From an uncultured Opitutales bacterium (GTDB lineage: Bacteria; Verrucomicrobiota; Verrucomicrobiia; Opitutales; Intestinicryptomonadaceae), in assembly GCA_944389315.1 (NCBI GenBank), contig CALXLX010000039.1, forward strand, positions 1 to 56,407: a stretch of DNA of 56,407 nt, given 5' to 3'. The position numbers and the translations under genes are program-made. Positions within the stretch are counted from its first letter, which is position 1; the number at the start of each line of letters is the position of its first letter. Below the pieces are notes generated by a model that saw nothing but the letters and a program-made list of their open reading frames with translations, was not told the DNA's origin and did not search any database. Positions 18,292 to 27,499 of the stretch are shown here, piece by piece.

Positions 18292-19764
18292 ATGAGCGAC
18301 ATCGCTTTAAAATCGGTAAAAGAGCTTTCCGACATGCTCGCCAAGGGGGAGATTTCGTCGGTGGAGCTGACGAAAGCCTATATTGAAAGAACCGCCGCGC
18401 TCGACGGCAAAGTCCACGCCTTCCTGTTTAAGGACGAGCGTCTTGCGCTCGACGGAGCGGAGGCTTCCGACAAGCGCAGGGCCCGCGGAGAAACTCTCGG
18501 CGCGCTCGACGGCATACCGGTTTCCCTCAAGGACGTAATAGCCGTCGAAAACCAGCCGCTGACCTGCGCAAGCAAGATGCTTGAGCATTATGTAAGCCCT
18601 TATACGGCGACGTCCGTAAAAAATCTACAGGCGCGCGGGGCGGTGTTGTGGGGAAGGCTAAATATGGACGAGTTTGCCATGGGCTCCTCCTGCGAGAACA
18701 GCGCCTTCGGGCCGACGCACAACCCGTGGGATTTGTCCAGGATACCGGGCGGGTCGAGCGGCGGAAGCGCCGCGGCTGTTGCGGCGTGCTTTTGCGCATG
18801 CTCGCTGGGCAGCGACACGGGCGGGTCCATACGCCAGCCGGCGAGCCTCTGCGGCGTTGTGGGAATGAAGCCAACTTACGGTTTGGTAAGCCGCTACGGC
18901 CTTGCGGCGTTCGCTTCGTCATTGGACCAGATAGGCCCATTTGCAAGAACCGTCCAGGACGCGGCTATGCTGCTTGGCGCGGTGGCCTCTTACGATCCGA
19001 AAGACTCCACAAGCGTAAAAGTTCCCATACCCGACTATGCGGCCAATCTCGACGAAAATTGGCTTAAGGGCAAGAAGCTTGGGCTTCCCAAGGAGTATCT
19101 GCCCGACGGGCTCGACGCCCAGGTCAGGGCGGCCATTGAGAAATCCGTGGAAAAGTGCGCCGCCGCCGGGGCCCAGATAGTGGAAATTTCGCTGCCCCAT
19201 ACGGAGCTTGCAATACCGGTTTACTACATCATAGCCACGGCGGAGGCTTCGTCCAATCTTGCCAGGTACGACGGCGTGCGCTACACGCACCGTTCGGCCA
19301 AGGCTAAAGACATAGTAGATCTTTACTACAAGAGCCGCGCGGAGGGTTTCGGCGAGGAGGTAAAAAGGCGCATAATACTCGGTTCCTACGTGCTCAGCTC
19401 CGGCTATTACGACGCCTATTATCTGCGCGCGCAAAAGGTAAGAACTCTCATACGGCGCGACTTTGAAAAGGCATTTGAAAGCGGAATAGACGCTGTTATC
19501 GCGCCGACTTCGCCTTCTGCGGCTTTCAAGCTGGGCGAGAAAGTGTCAGATCCGCTTGAGATGTATTTAAACGACATATTTACAATAAACGTAAACCTTG
19601 CTGGCCTTCCGGGCATATCGGTGCCCTGCGCGCTCTCGGCGGAGGGGCTTCCCATAGGCTTCCAGATAATAGGAAAGCCCTTCGACGAGCAGAACCTGCT
19701 CTCCTGCGCGCATTCGTGCGAGGAATTGTTCGGAATGAGGGGCGTTTTGCCAAACTTGCAATAA
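18292..19764 (+). CDS. gatA: Asp/Glu-tRNA amidotransferase subunit A
   Basis: The 490-residue amidase-signature subunit hydrolyses glutamine and supplies ammonia to GatB. The amidase-signature core is clear: the catalytic Lys in GIPVSLKD, the GGSSGGSAAAVAA glycine/serine loop and the GSDTGGSIRQPAS segment with the cis-Ser and nucleophile Ser. The start at 18292 gives the usual MSDIALKSVKELSDML; the frame continues upstream to 18205 without homologous character. It lies between gatC and gatB, 22 bases before gatB. Confidence 0.95.
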   Translation: MSDIALKSVKELSDMLAKGEISSVELTKAYIERTAALDGKVHAFLFKDERLALDGAEASDKRRARGETLGALDGIPVSLKDVIAVENQPLTCASKMLEHYVSPYTATSVKNLQARGAVLWGRLNMDEFAMGSSCENSAFGPTHNPWDLSRIPGGSSGGSAAAVAACFCACSLGSDTGGSIRQPASLCGVVGMKPTYGLVSRYGLAAFASSLDQIGPFARTVQDAAMLLGAVASYDPKDSTSVKVPIPDYAANLDENWLKGKKLGLPKEYLPDGLDAQVRAAIEKSVEKCAAAGAQIVEISLPHTELAIPVYYIIATAEASSNLARYDGVRYTHRSAKAKDIVDLYYKSRAEGFGEEVKRRIILGSYVLSSGYYDAYYLRAQKVRTLIRRDFEKAFESGIDAVIAPTSPSAAFKLGEKVSDPLEMYLNDIFTINVNLAGLPGISVPCALSAEGLPIGFQIIGKPFDEQNLLSCAHSCEELFGMRGVLPNLQ

Positions 19765-19786
19765 ACTTTTTCAGGGGTATCCAAAG

Positions 19787-21244
19787 ATGGAATACGAAGC
19801 AGTAATAGGATTGGAAGTTCACGTCCAGCTGAACACGAAAAGCAAGATGTTCACGGACGTTCCGTACAAATTCGGGGAGGAGCCGAACACCCTTACGGAC
19901 CCCGTCATATGGGCGTTGCCCGGGGTTTTGCCCGTGCTCAATTACGAGGCCATACGCAAGGCCATAAAGGCGGGAATGTTGTTCGGCTGCACAATACCGG
20001 ATATCGCAAAGTGGGACAGGAAGAACTATTTTTATCCCGACAGCGCAAAGAACTACCAGCTTTCCCAGTACGACCAGCCGCTCTGTCTGGGCGGGGAGGT
20101 TGAAATAGAGCTTGCGGGCAAGGACGGCTCTCAAATGGGGCCCCACAGGAAGGTGAAGCTTACGCGCATACATCTTGAGGAGGACGTCGGCAAGCTGACG
20201 CACCATGCCGGAGAGTCTTTGGTGGACTACAACCGCGCGGGAACTCCGCTTATAGAGATAGTTTCCGAGCCCGACATGCACAGCGGAGAGGAGGCCTTCG
20301 CGTATCTTAATTCCCTGCGAGACTGCCTCGTATTTGCAGACATATCCGCATGCGATATGGAAAAGGGGCAGATGCGCTGCGACGCAAACATATCCGTGCG
20401 CCCGAAGGGGCAGGCTGAGTTGGGCGTCAAGGTGGAGCTTAAGAACATCAACTCCATGTCAAACGTAAGGCTCGGTATAGAGTACGAGATACGCAGGCAG
20501 ATAGACTGCCTGAAGAAGGGCGTTGCGATAGTCCAGGAGACGCGCCGCTACGATGCGGCTCTGGGGGTGACGCAGTCCATGCGCAGCAAGGAGGACGCTC
20601 ACGACTACCGCTACTTCCCCGATCCGGATCTTATGCCTGTGAAAATTTCCGACGAGTTGCGCGCGCAGATACGCGCGGAGTTGCCCGAGCTGCCCTTTGA
20701 TTTGCAGCGCAAATTTATGGAGCAGGACGGCCTGCCGTATTCCGTGACGTCGGTTCTCTGCCACGACAGGGAGCTTAGCGAATATTTTGCCGAGGCGCTA
20801 AAGACGCACAACAACCCCAAGGCCATAGCAAACCTTCTTGTAAACGAGCTCTTGCGCGAGCTGTCCGCCGAGGGGCAGGCCGGCGGAAAGCACAATCTTG
20901 CGGACTGCAAGATAACGCCCGCATTGCTCGCGGGGCTTGTGAAAGTGATAGATTCCGGCCTCATATCAAAGCAGATAGGCAAGGAGGTTTTCGTTGAGAT
21001 GTTTGCCACCGGCAAGAGCGCCGAGCAAATCGTAAGCGAAAAAGGGCTGAAGCAGAACACGGATTCCGGCGAAATAGAGAAGTTCTGTCTCGACGCCATG
21101 GCCGCAAACGCAAAGGCGATAGAGCAGTTTAAGGCCGGGAACGAGAAGGCCATAAACGCCCTAATCGGCCCCGTGATGAAGGCTTCAAAGGGCAAGGCCA
21201 ATCCGGCGATGGTTCTCGAAACACTAAAGAGGCTGATAAAATGA
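19787..21244 (+). CDS. gatB: Asp/Glu-tRNA amidotransferase subunit B
   Basis: The 485-residue subunit binds the misacylated tRNA, activates it with ATP and amidates it with ammonia from GatA. The N-terminus YEAVIGLEVHVQLNTKSKMF is diagnostic, followed by the DRKNYFYPD and LVDYNRAGTPLIEIVSEPD blocks. The C-terminal YqeY-like tail domain (AIEQFKAGNEKAINALIGPVMKASKGKANP) is present. Its stop overlaps the next start in an ATGA, which indicates translational coupling with the M48 protease gene. Confidence 0.95.
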   Translation: MEYEAVIGLEVHVQLNTKSKMFTDVPYKFGEEPNTLTDPVIWALPGVLPVLNYEAIRKAIKAGMLFGCTIPDIAKWDRKNYFYPDSAKNYQLSQYDQPLCLGGEVEIELAGKDGSQMGPHRKVKLTRIHLEEDVGKLTHHAGESLVDYNRAGTPLIEIVSEPDMHSGEEAFAYLNSLRDCLVFADISACDMEKGQMRCDANISVRPKGQAELGVKVELKNINSMSNVRLGIEYEIRRQIDCLKKGVAIVQETRRYDAALGVTQSMRSKEDAHDYRYFPDPDLMPVKISDELRAQIRAELPELPFDLQRKFMEQDGLPYSVTSVLCHDRELSEYFAEALKTHNNPKAIANLLVNELLRELSAEGQAGGKHNLADCKITPALLAGLVKVIDSGLISKQIGKEVFVEMFATGKSAEQIVSEKGLKQNTDSGEIEKFCLDAMAANAKAIEQFKAGNEKAINALIGPVMKASKGKANPAMVLETLKRLIK

Positions 21245-22515
21245 CGCTGACTGCGGTAATATTGTTCGTCATAGCCCTCATGGCGGTAAACGGCCTTGTC
21301 GACGCGTTTTTGAACTTTCTAAACGCTCGTTCGGCGGCGGCCCACAGGTTTGTGCCCGAGCCTTTTAAGGATTTCATCTCCCAGAAGGACTATTCGGAAT
21401 CTGTCGCCTACACCCTGGCAAAGCTCAGGCTCGACACATTCTCAAGGGCCTACGGTTTTGTGGTAATGTCCGCCGTGTTGGTGTTTGGTTTTTTACCTTA
21501 TTCATACAATCTCTCATGCTCTGTTTTAGGAGGCGGCGTATGGGCGCAGGCCCTGTGGCTTGTGGTGGTGATGATTGTCCTGTCTTTGCCCGACTTGCCT
21601 GTGGAGCTGTACTCGCAGTTCGTTATAGAAAAGAAGTTCGGGTTCAACAAAAGCACTTTGTCTTTGTGGGTGGCCGACAAGCTCAAGGGGCTGGTTTTGA
21701 TGGTGGTTTTGGCGGTTCCGCTGACGGCGGTATTGGTGTGGTTTTTCGGGCGCTTTCCGCAGACATGGTGGCTGTGGGGCTTTGCGGTGCTGTCTGCATT
21801 CCAGATAATAATGCTCTTCCTTTATCCGCGGCTGATAATTCCGCTGTTTAACAAGCTTACGCCGCTGGAGGACGGAGAGCTTAAAGACAGGCTTATGAAC
21901 GTGGCCAAGCGCGGCGGGTTTGCGGCCTCGGCGATATTTGTAATGGACGGCAGCCGCAGGAGCTCGCACTCAAACGCCTTCTTCACCGGCTTTGGAAAGT
22001 TCCGCCGCATAGTGCTTTTCGACACTCTTATAGAGCAGCTCGCCCCCGACGAGCTCGAGGCGGTTTTAGCCCACGAGATAGGCCACTACAAGCTCGGCCA
22101 TATCATAAGAATGATAATTGTCTCTTTTGCGGAGACTTTTGTTGGGTTTGCCCTTATGGGGTATCTGGCGCGTTCGGCATGGTTTTACGAGGGCTTCGGA
22201 TTTGGGGCGGACGCCGGAGGGGCGGTGCTACTGCTTTTGTTCGGGCTTTTTGCGGGCTTGTTTACCTTCTGGCTTACGCCGCTTGCAAATTTGTTTTCGC
22301 GCAGGCACGAGTACCAGGCAGACGACTTCTCCCGCAGGCTTTGCGGCGGGGCGTCGTCTCTGCTTTCGGCATTGAGAAAGCTTCAGAGGGAAAACAGGGG
22401 CAATCTTACACCCCATCCGCTTTACAGCGCATTCTACTATTCCCACCCGACTTTTCTGGAAAGGCAGAAAGCTCTGCTTGAGGCCGACAAGCGCAACAAT
22501 TCCCAGACCGTCTGA
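21241..22515 (+). CDS. M48 family metalloprotease (Ste24/CAAX protease 1-like)
   Basis: The 424-residue integral membrane zinc protease resembles Ste24. The zinc motif HEIGH lies at residues 278-282 and the third ligand in the later HEYQAD segment. Several long hydrophobic segments precede and surround the active site, and the NAFFTGFG block upstream is typical of the family. Bacterial homologues probably act in membrane-protein quality control; the prenyl-protein role is known only from eukaryotes. The start overlaps the gatB stop (ATGA), so expression is linked to the amidotransferase operon, though no functional link is obvious. Confidence 0.9.
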   Translation: MTLTAVILFVIALMAVNGLVDAFLNFLNARSAAAHRFVPEPFKDFISQKDYSESVAYTLAKLRLDTFSRAYGFVVMSAVLVFGFLPYSYNLSCSVLGGGVWAQALWLVVVMIVLSLPDLPVELYSQFVIEKKFGFNKSTLSLWVADKLKGLVLMVVLAVPLTAVLVWFFGRFPQTWWLWGFAVLSAFQIIMLFLYPRLIIPLFNKLTPLEDGELKDRLMNVAKRGGFAASAIFVMDGSRRSSHSNAFFTGFGKFRRIVLFDTLIEQLAPDELEAVLAHEIGHYKLGHIIRMIIVSFAETFVGFALMGYLARSAWFYEGFGFGADAGGAVLLLLFGLFAGLFTFWLTPLANLFSRRHEYQADDFSRRLCGGASSLLSALRKLQRENRGNLTPHPLYSAFYYSHPTFLERQKALLEADKRNNSQTV

Positions 22516-22741
22516 ACCGTTTGCTTTGCGCGCCGCGCTGGCCGTTTTGCCGCGAAAGGCCATGCCCGTTTTGCGGCGGCGGATTTGCGGGCGCATATTC
22601 TTGCGCGATTTCCTTGTTAATGCCGTTTTTTGCGGCAGGCTGCGGGGGAGTTTTGCTGTATATAATATGCGGGGATTGCTTTGCTTCTTGACTTGCAACA
22701 GCCGCGCATGAAGAATCGGAGAAACAAAGCGCGTAAAAACA

Positions 22742-23509
22742 ATGGCTAAGGTAAAAGACATATTGGAGTTTTTCGACGGCATAGTCCGCCCCGGTGAATT
22801 TGCGGATTTCGGCGGCGCCTACAACGGGCTGCAGGTGGGAGATCCAGGAGCATGCACGGATACAAATCTAATCTGCTGCGCGGTTGACGCCGGCTCTTAT
22901 GCAATATCCAAAGCCGCGGAAATGGGAGCGGGCATTTTGCTTGTGCACCACGGCCTGTTCTGGCGCGCGCCGGTGCCCATGACGGGGGCGAATTACTCGA
23001 AAATTGCGGCTCTTGTAAAGAGCGGCATGCTGCTTTATTCCGCGCATCTGCCGCTTGACGCCCATTCGGAATACGGCAACAACGCGCTGATTGCCGGGGC
23101 TCTTGGCCTCGAGCGCATCGGCACATGCTTTCCGGCTTTTGAAAACGACATAGGCGCGCTTTGCCGCCCGCCAAATGGCGGCAGGGCCGAGCTTGAGAGA
23201 CGGCTGAAGGAGCTTTTCCCAAATACCTTTAAGAGGATAGCCTTCGGGCCCGAGGAGCCCATTAAAATTGCAATTTGCTCTGGGTCTGCCGCGGAAGCCG
23301 TGGAGGCCATGCCTCAGCTTGGCATAGACACCATGATAACAGGGGAAGTCAAAGAGCACTTCTACGAGCTTGCGCGCGATATAAAGGTAAACTTGTACCC
23401 CTGCGGGCACTACGCCACGGAGACTTTCGGCGTCAAGGCGCTCTGCAGGGCCGCGGCCGAACATTTTGGTGTTGAATGGGCCTTCATAGATGTGGATAAT
23501 CCGCTTTAA
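22742..23509 (+). CDS. NIF3-like dinuclear metal centre protein
   Basis: The 255-residue protein belongs to the NIF3/YbgI family, hexameric rings with a two-metal centre. The metal ligands are visible in LLVHHGLFW (two His), in YSAHLPLDAHSEYGNN and in the C-terminal GHYATETFGVKAL. The N-terminus (DILEFFDGIVRPGEFADF, GLQVG) is typical. Proposed roles include GTP cyclohydrolase-like activity, but the true function is unsettled. It is followed after 15 bases by aroQ, so the two are probably co-transcribed. Confidence 0.9.
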   Translation: MAKVKDILEFFDGIVRPGEFADFGGAYNGLQVGDPGACTDTNLICCAVDAGSYAISKAAEMGAGILLVHHGLFWRAPVPMTGANYSKIAALVKSGMLLYSAHLPLDAHSEYGNNALIAGALGLERIGTCFPAFENDIGALCRPPNGGRAELERRLKELFPNTFKRIAFGPEEPIKIAICSGSAAEAVEAMPQLGIDTMITGEVKEHFYELARDIKVNLYPCGHYATETFGVKALCRAAAEHFGVEWAFIDVDNPL

Positions 23510-23524
23510 TTTAAATTAAGCCAT

Positions 23525-23956
23525 ATGAAAAAAATAGCCGTGATAAACGGGCCTAACATGGACAGGCTCGGCAAGAGGGAACCCGAGATATATGGGTCGG
23601 AAACTTTGGACAGTCTCGAATCTTCGCTCAAGGGTAGGGCGGCGGAGCTCGGGGTGGAGCTTGTGTGCTTTCAGTCTAACTCCGAAGGGGCGATAATAGA
23701 CAAGATAGGCGCGCTTGCCGACGAAGGCTTTGAGGGCGTTGTGATGAATCCCGGCGGATTGACCCACACGAGCGTGGCTCTTAGGGACAGCGTCGCGGGG
23801 AGCGGCATGGCGTTTGTGGAAGTCCACATATCCAATATCTACAAGCGCGAGGGCTTTAGGCACGAGTCCTTGACGGCGGCCGCGAGTAGGGCGGTGATAT
23901 CGGGTTTGGGTCTCAAGGGGTATTTTTACGCTTTAGAGTACCTTGCTTTGCTTTAG
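23525..23956 (+). CDS. aroQ: Type II 3-dehydroquinate dehydratase
   Basis: The 143-residue enzyme removes water from 3-dehydroquinate in the shikimate pathway. The N-terminus has INGPNMDRLGKREPEIYG with the active-site Arg and Tyr, then the FQSNSEGAIIDKI block, NPGGLTHTS and the catalytic VEVHISNIYKRE with its His. Type II enzymes form dodecamers of chains this size. It sits 15 bases after the NIF3-like gene. The next gene begins 71 bases later with a TTG codon. Confidence 0.95.
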   Translation: MKKIAVINGPNMDRLGKREPEIYGSETLDSLESSLKGRAAELGVELVCFQSNSEGAIIDKIGALADEGFEGVVMNPGGLTHTSVALRDSVAGSGMAFVEVHISNIYKREGFRHESLTAAASRAVISGLGLKGYFYALEYLALL

Positions 23957-24027
23957 AGTTTGCGGGGCGCAGTTTGTGAATTTTCCGCGCGCAGTTTGGG
24001 CGCGGAGGCAATGGGCATACGTTCAAA

Positions 24028-26109
24028 TTGGATATAGACTTTAAATCGGAGCTTAACGCCGAGCAGTATGCGGCGGTGACGGCACCTTATGACAAGCCTT
24101 TGCTTGTGCTTGCGGGAGCGGGGTCGGGCAAGACGCGCACTCTTACGTACAGGGTCGCGTGGCTTTTGTCTGAATGCGGGTTTTCCCCCCGAGAAATCCT
24201 CCTTCTGACATTTACAAACAAGGCTGCGCGCCAGATGCTCGACAGGATAGAGATTCTTACGGGGTATCAGCCGCATATGTTCTGGGGTGGGACTTTTCAT
24301 TCCGTGGCGTACAGGTTTCTGCGCTATGAAGGTGCCGCGGCGGGGCTTGAGCCGAACTTCGGAATAATGGACGCCGACGACGCCGCAAAACTCCTGAAGG
24401 CCTCGACAGAGGAGATATTTCCAAAATTTTTCTCGGCTAAGGACAATCCCAAAGCAAAACTTTTGGCCGATGTTATAAGCTATGCGCGCAACACCCGCAA
24501 AAGCATAGCAGGCGCCATGAGGGAGCGCTTCGATTGGATATCGACTCCCTACGAGCAGATAGAGGCCATAGCGGAAGCATATGATGAGGCCAAGCGGCGC
24601 CAGAATCTGTGCGATTTCGACGACCTTCTTGAGTTGTGGCTAAAGGTTCTCGAGACGGACGAGAGCGTCCTTGAAAGATACTCTGAGAGATTTAGAAACG
24701 TCTTGGTCGACGAGTACCAGGATACTAACTCCCTCCAGTGTGCGATTTTGGATTTGCTCGCGCGCGGCGGCGGCATAAGCGCCGTGGGAGACAACGCCCA
24801 GTGCATATACTCCTGGCGCGGAGCCGACGACGGCAACATACTGCGCTTCCGCGAGCGCTGGCCCAACGCGCAAATAAACAAGATAGAATTGAACTACCGC
24901 AGCACGCCGCAGATTTTGAATTTTGCAAACTCCGTAATAGAGGGTTTGGGGGTCGGCGAGGAGTTTAAGAAACATCTTAAAAGCCCGAGGGAGGACGGGG
25001 AGTATCCGTCTGTCGTGAAGTGTTCTGACGCGGCGTCGCAGAGCATGCGGGTTGTCGACGCCATAAAGAACCTCGTTGAGCGGTACGACTCAAAATACTC
25101 CTACGGCGACATAGCAATTTTGTACAGGGCAAACTTTCAGGCCATGGACCTTCAGCTGCGCCTGCAGCAGTATTCAGTTCCGTTTGTGGTCAGAAGCGGT
25201 GTCAAGTTTTTCGAGCAGTCGCACATAAAAGACGTTGTCTGCCAGATAAAGTTCGCGGCAAACCAGTCGGATTTCGTAAGTTTTGAAAGGTTTGCGCGCT
25301 TCATTCCCAAAGTGGGCTCCAAAACTGCGGAGAAGATATTTTTTGCGGCCAAGGCGGAGGCTAAAAAAAACGGGATAAGCACGGTAAGAGCGATGTCGGG
25401 GAAATCTGTTTTGGCGAAGGTTCCGCCGGCAGGCAGGGAGGTGTTCTCCAAGGCGGCCGAGACGCTGTCGTCCCTCGAGGAGATGATAGCGCTTTGCCGG
25501 GAGGATTTATCCCCCCGCAAACCTGAGCCCAGATCCGCCGTTCAAACAGACATGTTCGGGGCTTTTGAAGGCGGCGCGGGCGCGGAGGATAGCGCCGCGG
25601 AGGGCTTAAAAAAGGTCATTTCACACGCGCCTAAAGACATGGTGAGAGCCGCCTGCGAGGGCTGGTATCTGGACTGCATGAAAAATTCCTACGAGGATTG
25701 GGCCGACAGATACGAATCTTTCGACGCCCTTTACGAGTATGCCTCTCGATATTCAGATTTCGACGAGTTTCTCTCGAGCGCGTCTTTGGAGATAGCCGAG
25801 GACGGGGCGGATACTCCGTCAGAAGGAGGGTTTGTAAACATGATGACGGTCCACCAGGCCAAGGGGTTGGAGTTCCCCGTCGTGTTTGTAATAGGGGCGG
25901 CAGACGGGCTTTTCCCTCTGCAAAGATGCATAGACGAAGGCGGCGAGGACGAGGAGCGCAGGCTGTTTTACGTTGCATGCACCCGCGCAAAAGACTTGCT
26001 CGTAATTACATGGCCGCAGCTTTCAATGAGAAACGGCCTCTTTGAGGCCCTCGAGAGAAGCCGGTTCATATCCGACGTTCCCGAGGAAGATTATAAAAGT
26101 AATTGTTGA
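24028..26109 (+). CDS. UvrD/PcrA/Rep-type DNA helicase
   Basis: This 693-residue superfamily 1 helicase unwinds DNA 3' to 5' with ATP. Motif I is AGAGSGKT (residues 29-36), motif II VDEYQDTNS, motif III QCIYSWRGAD, motif IV NYRSTPQI, motif V VHQAKGLEFPVVFV and motif VI CTRAKDLLVI. It lacks the last 30-40 residues seen in many UvrD proteins but is otherwise complete. The start is a TTG, since no in-frame ATG precedes motif I; GGAGG lies about 20 bases upstream, too far to be ideal. It may act in repair or replication restart; the subfamily is not resolved. Confidence 0.9.
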   Translation: MDIDFKSELNAEQYAAVTAPYDKPLLVLAGAGSGKTRTLTYRVAWLLSECGFSPREILLLTFTNKAARQMLDRIEILTGYQPHMFWGGTFHSVAYRFLRYEGAAAGLEPNFGIMDADDAAKLLKASTEEIFPKFFSAKDNPKAKLLADVISYARNTRKSIAGAMRERFDWISTPYEQIEAIAEAYDEAKRRQNLCDFDDLLELWLKVLETDESVLERYSERFRNVLVDEYQDTNSLQCAILDLLARGGGISAVGDNAQCIYSWRGADDGNILRFRERWPNAQINKIELNYRSTPQILNFANSVIEGLGVGEEFKKHLKSPREDGEYPSVVKCSDAASQSMRVVDAIKNLVERYDSKYSYGDIAILYRANFQAMDLQLRLQQYSVPFVVRSGVKFFEQSHIKDVVCQIKFAANQSDFVSFERFARFIPKVGSKTAEKIFFAAKAEAKKNGISTVRAMSGKSVLAKVPPAGREVFSKAAETLSSLEEMIALCREDLSPRKPEPRSAVQTDMFGAFEGGAGAEDSAAEGLKKVISHAPKDMVRAACEGWYLDCMKNSYEDWADRYESFDALYEYASRYSDFDEFLSSASLEIAEDGADTPSEGGFVNMMTVHQAKGLEFPVVFVIGAADGLFPLQRCIDEGGEDEERRLFYVACTRAKDLLVITWPQLSMRNGLFEALERSRFISDVPEEDYKSNC

Positions 26110-26190
26110 CTTGGAGCGTGCAAACCGAATTATCGAATTTACCCGTTGTGCGTTTTGCGCGCAAAAATATCAAACATTGGAAATAAGAAG

Positions 26191-27225
26191 ATGTCAGCCA
26201 TAAGCAAACTTTCAGCAAGACTGCAAAACCACCCCAAAAGAGTAGTCCTTCCGGAAGGCGAGGATCCGAGAATACTGCAGGCGGCCCGCCAGTTTACAAC
26301 GCGCAAATTGGGAGTGCCTATTCTTCTGGGCGACAGAACCCGCATAGAGGAGGCCGCCAAGGCCTGCGACGTGCGGCTCGACGGCATGCGCATTATGGAT
26401 CCCACTTTTTCTGACGACGCCCCCGAGCTTTTCAGAATCCTAAAGAGCCTGCCAAAGTTCAAGAATCTCGACGAGGAGACTCTCGAGGGATTTTTGAAAA
26501 ACCCCAATTATTTCGCAACTCTCATGTTAGTCACGGGCAGGGCGGACGCCCTCGTCGCGGGCGCGTCCACGGTTTCCACGGGGGCTCTGAGGCCGATATT
26601 CCAAATAGTCCCGCTGCAGCGCACCTTTAAGACGGCCTCATCCATGAGCATACTCGAGTGCGGGAAGGAGTCTTTGGGCGTAAAGGGAAGCCTGTTCCTT
26701 GCCGACTGCGCCGTAATACCCGAGCCCAACGAGCAGCAGCTTTGCGACATAGCCATAAATACGGCGCTGCTGTTCCACCATCTTACGAACGAGAGGCCGA
26801 AGGTTGCAATGTTGAGCTATGCGTCAAAATCCCCTTCTGCAAAGCTGCCGAGCATACTGAAGATGAAGTCGGCAACGGCCATGGCTCACGAGCTTGCAAA
26901 GCGCGACATGCTCGAGATGGACATAGACGGGGAAATCCAGGTGGACGCCGCATTAAATCCCGAAATAGCCAGGGTGAAAGGTTTGGCAAGCTCGGTTGCG
27001 GGCAAGGCAAACGTTCTTATCTTCCCGGATTTGAACTCCGCGAACATAACCTTGAAAATGGTCCAGATGCTCGCCGATGTAAACACCTACGGACAAATCC
27101 TTACGGGGCTTACAAAGCCGGCAGCCCTGATATCGAGAGGTTCGAGCGCTACAGACATATACGGGACCATGGTAGTCTCCGCCGCGCAGGCGGTGGACAG
27201 GCGCTTCCTGTTCCCGAAGGAGTAG
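26191..27225 (+). CDS. pta: Phosphate acetyltransferase, short form
   Basis: The 344-residue enzyme interconverts acetyl-CoA and acetyl phosphate. It is the single-domain form without the N-terminal DRTGG region of the 700-residue enterobacterial enzyme. The family blocks are RVVLPEGEDPRILQAA near the start, the middle LVTGRADALVAGASTVSTGALRP region and the C-terminal NVLIFPDLNSANITLKMVQ. The start at 26191 gives the usual SAISKLSARLQNHPKRVVLPEGE; the frame reaches back to 26146. No ackA lies next to it. A strong terminator follows. Confidence 0.93.
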   Translation: MSAISKLSARLQNHPKRVVLPEGEDPRILQAARQFTTRKLGVPILLGDRTRIEEAAKACDVRLDGMRIMDPTFSDDAPELFRILKSLPKFKNLDEETLEGFLKNPNYFATLMLVTGRADALVAGASTVSTGALRPIFQIVPLQRTFKTASSMSILECGKESLGVKGSLFLADCAVIPEPNEQQLCDIAINTALLFHHLTNERPKVAMLSYASKSPSAKLPSILKMKSATAMAHELAKRDMLEMDIDGEIQVDAALNPEIARVKGLASSVAGKANVLIFPDLNSANITLKMVQMLADVNTYGQILTGLTKPAALISRGSSATDIYGTMVVSAAQAVDRRFLFPKE

Positions 27226-27247
27226 CGCGGTTTTTTTATATTTCCTC

Positions 27248-27279
27248 AGCGGAGGCGCCTTTCGCCTCCGCTTTTTTTT
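27248..27279 (+). terminator. Terminator of pta
   Basis: A 10-bp perfect stem (AGCGGAGGCG / CGCCTCCGCT) with a 5-base loop is followed by eight T residues, 22 bases past the pta stop. Confidence 0.92.
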
Positions 27280-27454
27280 ATGCGCAGGCAAATTTTTTCG
27301 GGCGGCAAATTTCTGTCCGCTCTGCTATGCGGGCAAATCCCGTCTTCCTTAGGCGCGCAAAAAAGGCATGCGAGAGCCATTGGAGGAGGGAAAACAAAAA
27401 AGTTTCGCAACCTTATTTTGTATTGCAAACTATTATTTTGTAATTTTATCGGTA

Positions 27455-27471
27455 TTTTTTTTTTTTTTTTT
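27455..27471. repeat. 17-base poly-T tract
   Basis: An uninterrupted run of 17 T residues lies 28 bases past the 3' end of the sulfatase gene. No GC-rich stem precedes it on the plus strand, so it is not a plain intrinsic terminator. Confidence 0.9.
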
Positions 27472-27499
27472 CATGTAAGGGGCGCAGGGCATGTGCAGA

